Shown here: piece after piece, positions 60,701 to 64,000 of the stretch | Numbering within the stretch: the first letter of the stretch is position 1 | Layout of the letters: every line of letters starts with the position of its first letter | NCBI GenBank assembly: GCA_030562195.1 | Contig: CM060200.1 | Location: 4,464,001 to 4,528,000, forward strand | DNA from: Nipponacmea schrenckii | Taxonomy: Eukaryota; Mollusca; Gastropoda; Lottiidae | Reading direction: 5' to 3' | DNA: 64,000 nucleotides | The notes under the pieces: generated by a model | What the model saw: only the letters and a program-made list of their open reading frames with translations | Database searches by the model: none | Told to the model about the DNA's origin: nothing | Made by a program: the position numbers and the translations under genes

Positions 60701-61371
60701 TAGATCAGGAGTCAACAAAGCACCTTTTTCTGTGATGTAACTTCTTTCAATGGCATTTAGTAACTGGGTAATAATTAACTCAACACAATTATATGGATAA
60801 CAATTACTTACTTAATAAATAACTTGCGACGTTTTGACGAGGGTACTTCCGTCTTTCTCAAGCAATGAGAAAGACGGAAGTACCTTCGTCGAAACGTTGC
60901 AAGTTATTTATTAAAGTAATTGTTATCCATATAATTGTGTTGAGTTAATTCTGTGATGTAATCTGTATCATGAAATTTGAGCTTAAATATAATACACTGG
61001 AAGTGTTGACTAAAAGCTTTTTAACTTCTAGGTTTAGAGATGTTAAAATAGGTGATGGTACAATGAAGATATCAAAAATATTATATAAAATTACCCATTA
61101 ATTTAATGCTACAGTTTCTATTCCTGCACTTGTGTCATTATATAACCAGAATAAATACTGTAGAAAGTCAAAAAATCTGTAAATATTGAGAATATTCTTT
61201 GATATTTCAGGAAGCATCTGTGTTTTGGTTCGAGAAGAAAGTGGCTGATAAAATACACAAACCCAGACGTAGAGAAACTGTATCCGAGATTTTACGCAAG
61301 GATGTTACACAACTATCGCGAATACGACATCCAAAAATTATTTCAATCCAACATGGAGTGGAGGAATGCCA
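51635..61371 (+). CDS. SCYL2: SCYL2-like pseudokinase, 5' part (two exons, runs off the window)
   Basis: Join 51635–51784 and 61211–61371, then continuing beyond the right edge. The 103 visible residues align with the N-terminus of SCY1-like 2 (CVAK104), a clathrin-coated-vesicle pseudokinase that binds AP2 and clathrin and works in endosome/trans-Golgi sorting. Matching blocks are the short leader (MDMLSMLKHS), NPI…HYDL, the nucleotide-loop region ending VWKIFEA, the β3 strand with FEKK, and a 'LSRIRHPKIISIQH' block. The β3 lysine of active kinases (VAIK) falls in SVFWF, so it is missing, as in the family. The intron is phase 0 and 9426 bp long. An in-frame ATG at 51542 would add 31 residues; 51635 is chosen because the known proteins begin with a similar short leader. 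Confidence 0.85.
53158..53905. repeat. 70-bp dimeric minisatellite inside the SCYL2 intron
   Basis: AAACATGCTAGGTGTTCACT alternates with a sister half, ACAATGCTTGGTGTTCCTTG. AGGTGTTCA sits at 53211, 53281 and 53351, which gives 70 bp. After 53450 the copies are strongly degraded with T/A-rich insertions. Confidence 0.85.
55829..56551. repeat. 19-bp minisatellite, about 38 copies
   Basis: The unit GAGCCATGAGAAAAATTTA is interspersed with GAACCATGAG and shortened forms ending AAATAA. It lies in intron 1 of the SCYL2-like gene. Confidence 0.95.
57085..57269 (-). CDS. Candidate minus-strand exon (unrecognised)
   Basis: The reverse strand has acceptor AATATTTAG, an open frame VTGPESRPGNFPRGKQGSFD … LHHFVW, and a donor GTATGG. 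Composition looks coding-like but no homologue is recognised, and it does not join in frame with 57483–57682 through any visible donor. Confidence 0.18.
57483..57926 (-). CDS. Candidate two-exon minus-strand segment (unrecognised)
   Basis: Exon a 57926–57860: acceptor TTTCTAG, 22 codons (TNLLLPICNKMTNNFARTLD …) plus one base, donor GTAAGT. Exon b 57682–57483: acceptor AAGGCAG in phase 1, 65 codons (GWQNYDSLINCFYYGEESID …) to TGA. Phases agree and the join is open. No start exon is seen, the family is not recognised, and stop-free runs of this size are common by chance in such AT-rich DNA. It lies inside SCYL2 intron 1 on the opposite strand. Confidence 0.2.
58980..59281 (+). pseudogene. Second Tc1-like transposase relic
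   Basis: FQHDNACPHT near 58995, SPELNPLEHLWDKMQ near 59076 and a C-terminal GGHTRY followed by a stop near 59265 are the Tc1 family landmarks, in different frames. It lies in SCYL2 intron 1. Confidence 0.8.
60728..60961. mobile_element. Near-perfect long palindrome insertion with 13-bp target duplication
   Basis: TTCTGTGATGTAA flanks the insert at 60728–60740 and 60949–60961. Within it, arms 60773–60860 and 60866–60950 are inverted copies with few differences around a 5-base centre. Each arm reads, in its own direction, GAGAAAGACGGAAGTACC then CGTCGAAACGTTGC or close variants. It lies in SCYL2 intron 1, 250 bp before exon 2. Confidence 0.85.
61211..61371 (+). CDS. SCYL2: SCYL2-like exon 2
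   Basis: Acceptor GATATTTCAG, donor GTAAGT at 61372. It codes 53 residues plus two bases: EASVFWFEKK, a basic segment, then SEILRKDVTQLSRIRHPKII. This is the β3–αC–β4 part of the pseudokinase lobe. It ends in phase 2. The next exon is not found before 64000. Confidence 0.85.
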
Positions 61372-61479
61372 GTAAGTTTGCTTTTATATCTTTCTAAGTT
61401 ATATTGGTATGCAGGAATAAATGAATTGTAAGTAATATGTGACAAACCTACCTAAAACAAATTCTTTTATGACATGCCA

Positions 61480-63105
61480 TTTCAAGCATTTACATAATTG
61501 CTAATTCTACAAAAAACATTTTTTATTCACTCAAAATGACATAATTATTAGTGAGATATTGGAAGCGGGTAACCAAGATTTTATATGAGAAAATATATCA
61601 ATATTAAATGAGGAAGTATAACACTGTGAAAAGCAGTATAAGCTGTTAAGAAGATTAAGCATAGCCTAACTCTAATAAAACTATTATATATAAATATATT
61701 ATATACAATCAATGACGTGGACAGGTAATATTTTCATCATATAGCATTGACTTCATGAAAACAAGAATGTCAATTTTTATAGCCCACAAATTTTTGTCAC
61801 CGAAATATAGTGAGTCTACTTATGTTCCTTTTCATCGTGTATTGATAATTACAACCAGACTATCTAATAAACTTATTTTTACGGATCTTATTTATTTTGT
61901 CTACTTAAAATTCTTATAAAATAGACATGAACCAAATTAATGACAATATAACAATATTTGATACTTTACAATCAAAATCTGTTGGCATATGACTTAGTGT
62001 TATTTTAATGTTATTATATATCTAGTTAAATGTCGTCTGTATTTGATAAGTATGTGGATTAAGTGTGTACTAATTCAAAAATCTTAAACTTACTTCAATC
62101 CAAATACACCATTTCATGATTAATAGTACAACTATTTCAACCAGGCTACCTTCAGCCTTTCAACACTAGCAGCTGCTTCCCCGCATAATTATTAGATCAT
62201 ATATACCTGAGGTGATCTTGCGAATGATCTTGTTTTGTACCACAGTGGAATTTCAAGTTTTTAGAGTTAGGGCATAAAGCTTCATATTATAAGAAATTGA
62301 CTCAACTAAAACATTCATTAACAAGCATTTACTTAATAATTGCTTATGACTAATTTTTCAAAAAGCATTATTGAGATATGAATCGGTAAACGTTTTTTTA
62401 AAAGATTAAAGAGGATATGCAGGGACAAGCGATTGCTAGGGATTACATACCATTTCAATAAAATTTATTATATATATATATATATACATATCAATGATGA
62501 CAGAATATTTTATCATATATTTGCTTGGTTCATGCTAAAACAAGAATGTCCATTTTTATACGCCCACAAATTTTTGTCACCGAAATATAGTGTCTGACTT
62601 ATGTTCGCGTTTTCATCGTATTAGCTATATTGTACAACTCTGCTCAGTCTACATGCAACACTTATTTTTACGGATTCTTTTCATTTTTATTTTGTCTACT
62701 TAAAATTCTCTATAAAATAGACATGAACCAAATGTGAATGGACAACAAACAACGATTTGTACTTTGCAATCAAAACTGCTGGTTGGCATATGTCTTATGT
62801 GTTATTTTAATGTTATTAATATATCTAGCTTAAATCTCTCTTATTTGATGTATGTGGATTAAGTGTGTACTAATTAAACAAAGATCTTAAACTTACTTCA
62901 ATCCTACTTTCATGATTAATAGTACAACTATTTCAACCAGGCTACCTTCAGCCTTTCAACACTAGCAGCTGCTCTACCTGCCATAATTATTAGATAATAT
63001 ATACCTGAGGTAATTTTGCGAATGATCTTTTTAGTACCACAGTGGAATTTAAAGTTTTTAGAGTTAGGGCATAAAGCTTCATATTATAATGAAATTGACT
63101 CAATC
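61480..63105. repeat. ~800-bp diverged tandem duplication after SCYL2 exon 2
   Basis: Copy A about 61480–62305, copy B about 62320–63105. Anchors: CCCACAAATTTTTGTCACCG at 61784 and 62563; GGCTACCTTCAGCCTTTCAA at about 62144 and 62940; AGTTAGGGCATAAAGCTTCA near 62265 and 63063. Many small indels. Confidence 0.85.
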
Positions 63106-64000
63106 TTGACTGAATTTTGATTCATTAGTCGTTTGGTGAACATAAATGGTATTTGCGATGATCAGCTGAGACGCTATCATTTGAAAAAAAAAAGGAAAAT
63201 TCTGTTATATTACTTAAATGTAAAATAGCCCCTGTAGTTAAGCATTATACTTTATTAACAGTACAGATGAATATAAATATTTCCAATCATTTGTGGTGGA
63301 ATTAAAATATCACTATCAATCTAGTTGAATAGCCTTAAGACTCTGAAATGTCTTTGTATTGATAACTATAGCTCCACGAAGAAATCAGTAATTGATAATA
63401 AACTGAAGCAGTTGGAGAATATCACCAATATGGATTGGAGCAGTTTGAATTTTAGATTTTTAAAGAGCGTTAATTTAAGTCTAATTAATGTTTTCACTTA
63501 ATCAGCTTACATCTACAATTATTTAACAAGATTTAGAGTAATACTTGAAAAATTAGATTTTCTTTATAATGTCACTGCTGCTGAAATAATTTGTTCAGCT
63601 TAAAAGTGCAAAATGAACATGTGTCGAAAAGAAATTAATCCTGCAGCACAATAAAAAGAAATGAAAGGAAGTGGAAGAACCAAATAAAATAATTGGGCAC
63701 ATGGGCATTTGTAAAATGTTAACAAGATGATTACTCATCCAAAATTTCACAAGCAGTAATTCCATTATATTTGTCATTTTTATTTTGAGAACATGTAGAG
63801 ATTTTTTATAACTAAATTCACTGCTTTACCAGACTATGAATTCAGAAATGTTATAAAGTTTTGTTCTCTGTAAATAGATACATCCATTTTTACTTTTTTT
63901 TTAGTTTGGCTTAGACCTTCATGACAATGTTTTGTTGTTGTCCTGTTAATAGTTGTTAGTGGAAGGGAATGTGGAAGCTTATTTTGGTACTATAACACAA
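63106..64000 (+). other. SCYL2-like intron 2, right edge
   Basis: No further exon of the pseudokinase is found before the end of the window. Confidence 0.5.

Larger units (their letters stand above)
51785..61210 (+). other. SCYL2-like intron 1 (9.4 kb)
   Basis: Phase-0 GT–AG intron. It contains two minisatellites (53.2–53.9 and 55.8–56.6 kb), a Tc1-like relic, the palindromic insertion at 60.7 kb and the doubtful minus-strand exons. Confidence 0.8.

Overview
The window is eukaryotic nuclear DNA from an animal. It is AT-rich, has large GT–AG introns and intergenic space, and carries many minisatellites and degraded transposons. No stretch looks like a compact prokaryotic gene layout. The two genes that can be recognised are metazoan. 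The style of the EGF/fucolectin-domain receptor, the degenerate Tc1-type transposases, and the short retroposons ending in a 'GTAGGACGTAAAACTC…ATTTCATT' tail suggest a lophotrochozoan, most likely a mollusc. That assignment is inference; no species is claimed.

Gene 1 (6941–16731, + strand) is rebuilt here from 12 exons, none of which is a long ORF alone. Exon 1 encodes a signal peptide. Exon 2 encodes an 8-cysteine EGF-like module. Exons 3–4 encode a fucolectin/F5-8C-like (FTP) lectin domain. Exons 5–11 encode seven more 8-cysteine EGF-like modules, one per exon. Exon 12 encodes one transmembrane helix and a tail of about 27 residues. All eleven introns are phase 1, and the joined frame is open for 574 codons. 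The product is a probable type I cell-surface receptor or lectin with no cytoplasmic enzyme domain.

Gene 2 (51635 to beyond 61371, + strand) is the 5' end of a SCYL2 (SCY1-like 2, CVAK104) pseudokinase homologue. Two coding exons, separated by a 9.4-kb intron, are in the window; the rest lies past the right edge.

The remainder is intergenic or intronic and repeat-rich. Tandem arrays have units of 91 bp (4.9–5.8 kb), 37 bp (19.3–20.9 kb), 35 bp (44.3–45.1 kb), 30 bp (49.2–49.6 kb), 70 bp (53.2–53.9 kb) and 19 bp (55.8–56.6 kb), with several weaker ones. Interspersed repeats include a 41-bp-TIR MITE inside gene 1, and two foldback retroposon-like insertions with clean 13–15-bp target duplications. 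One of these encloses a hammerhead-like CUGAUGA…GAAA core; the other is an almost perfect 178-bp palindrome. There is also a tRNA-derived SINE, two relics of a GIY-YIG/Penelope-like retroelement, three Tc1/mariner transposase relics, and a repeat family with two strong hairpins. Some minus-strand stop-free segments with splice-like borders are noted at low confidence.
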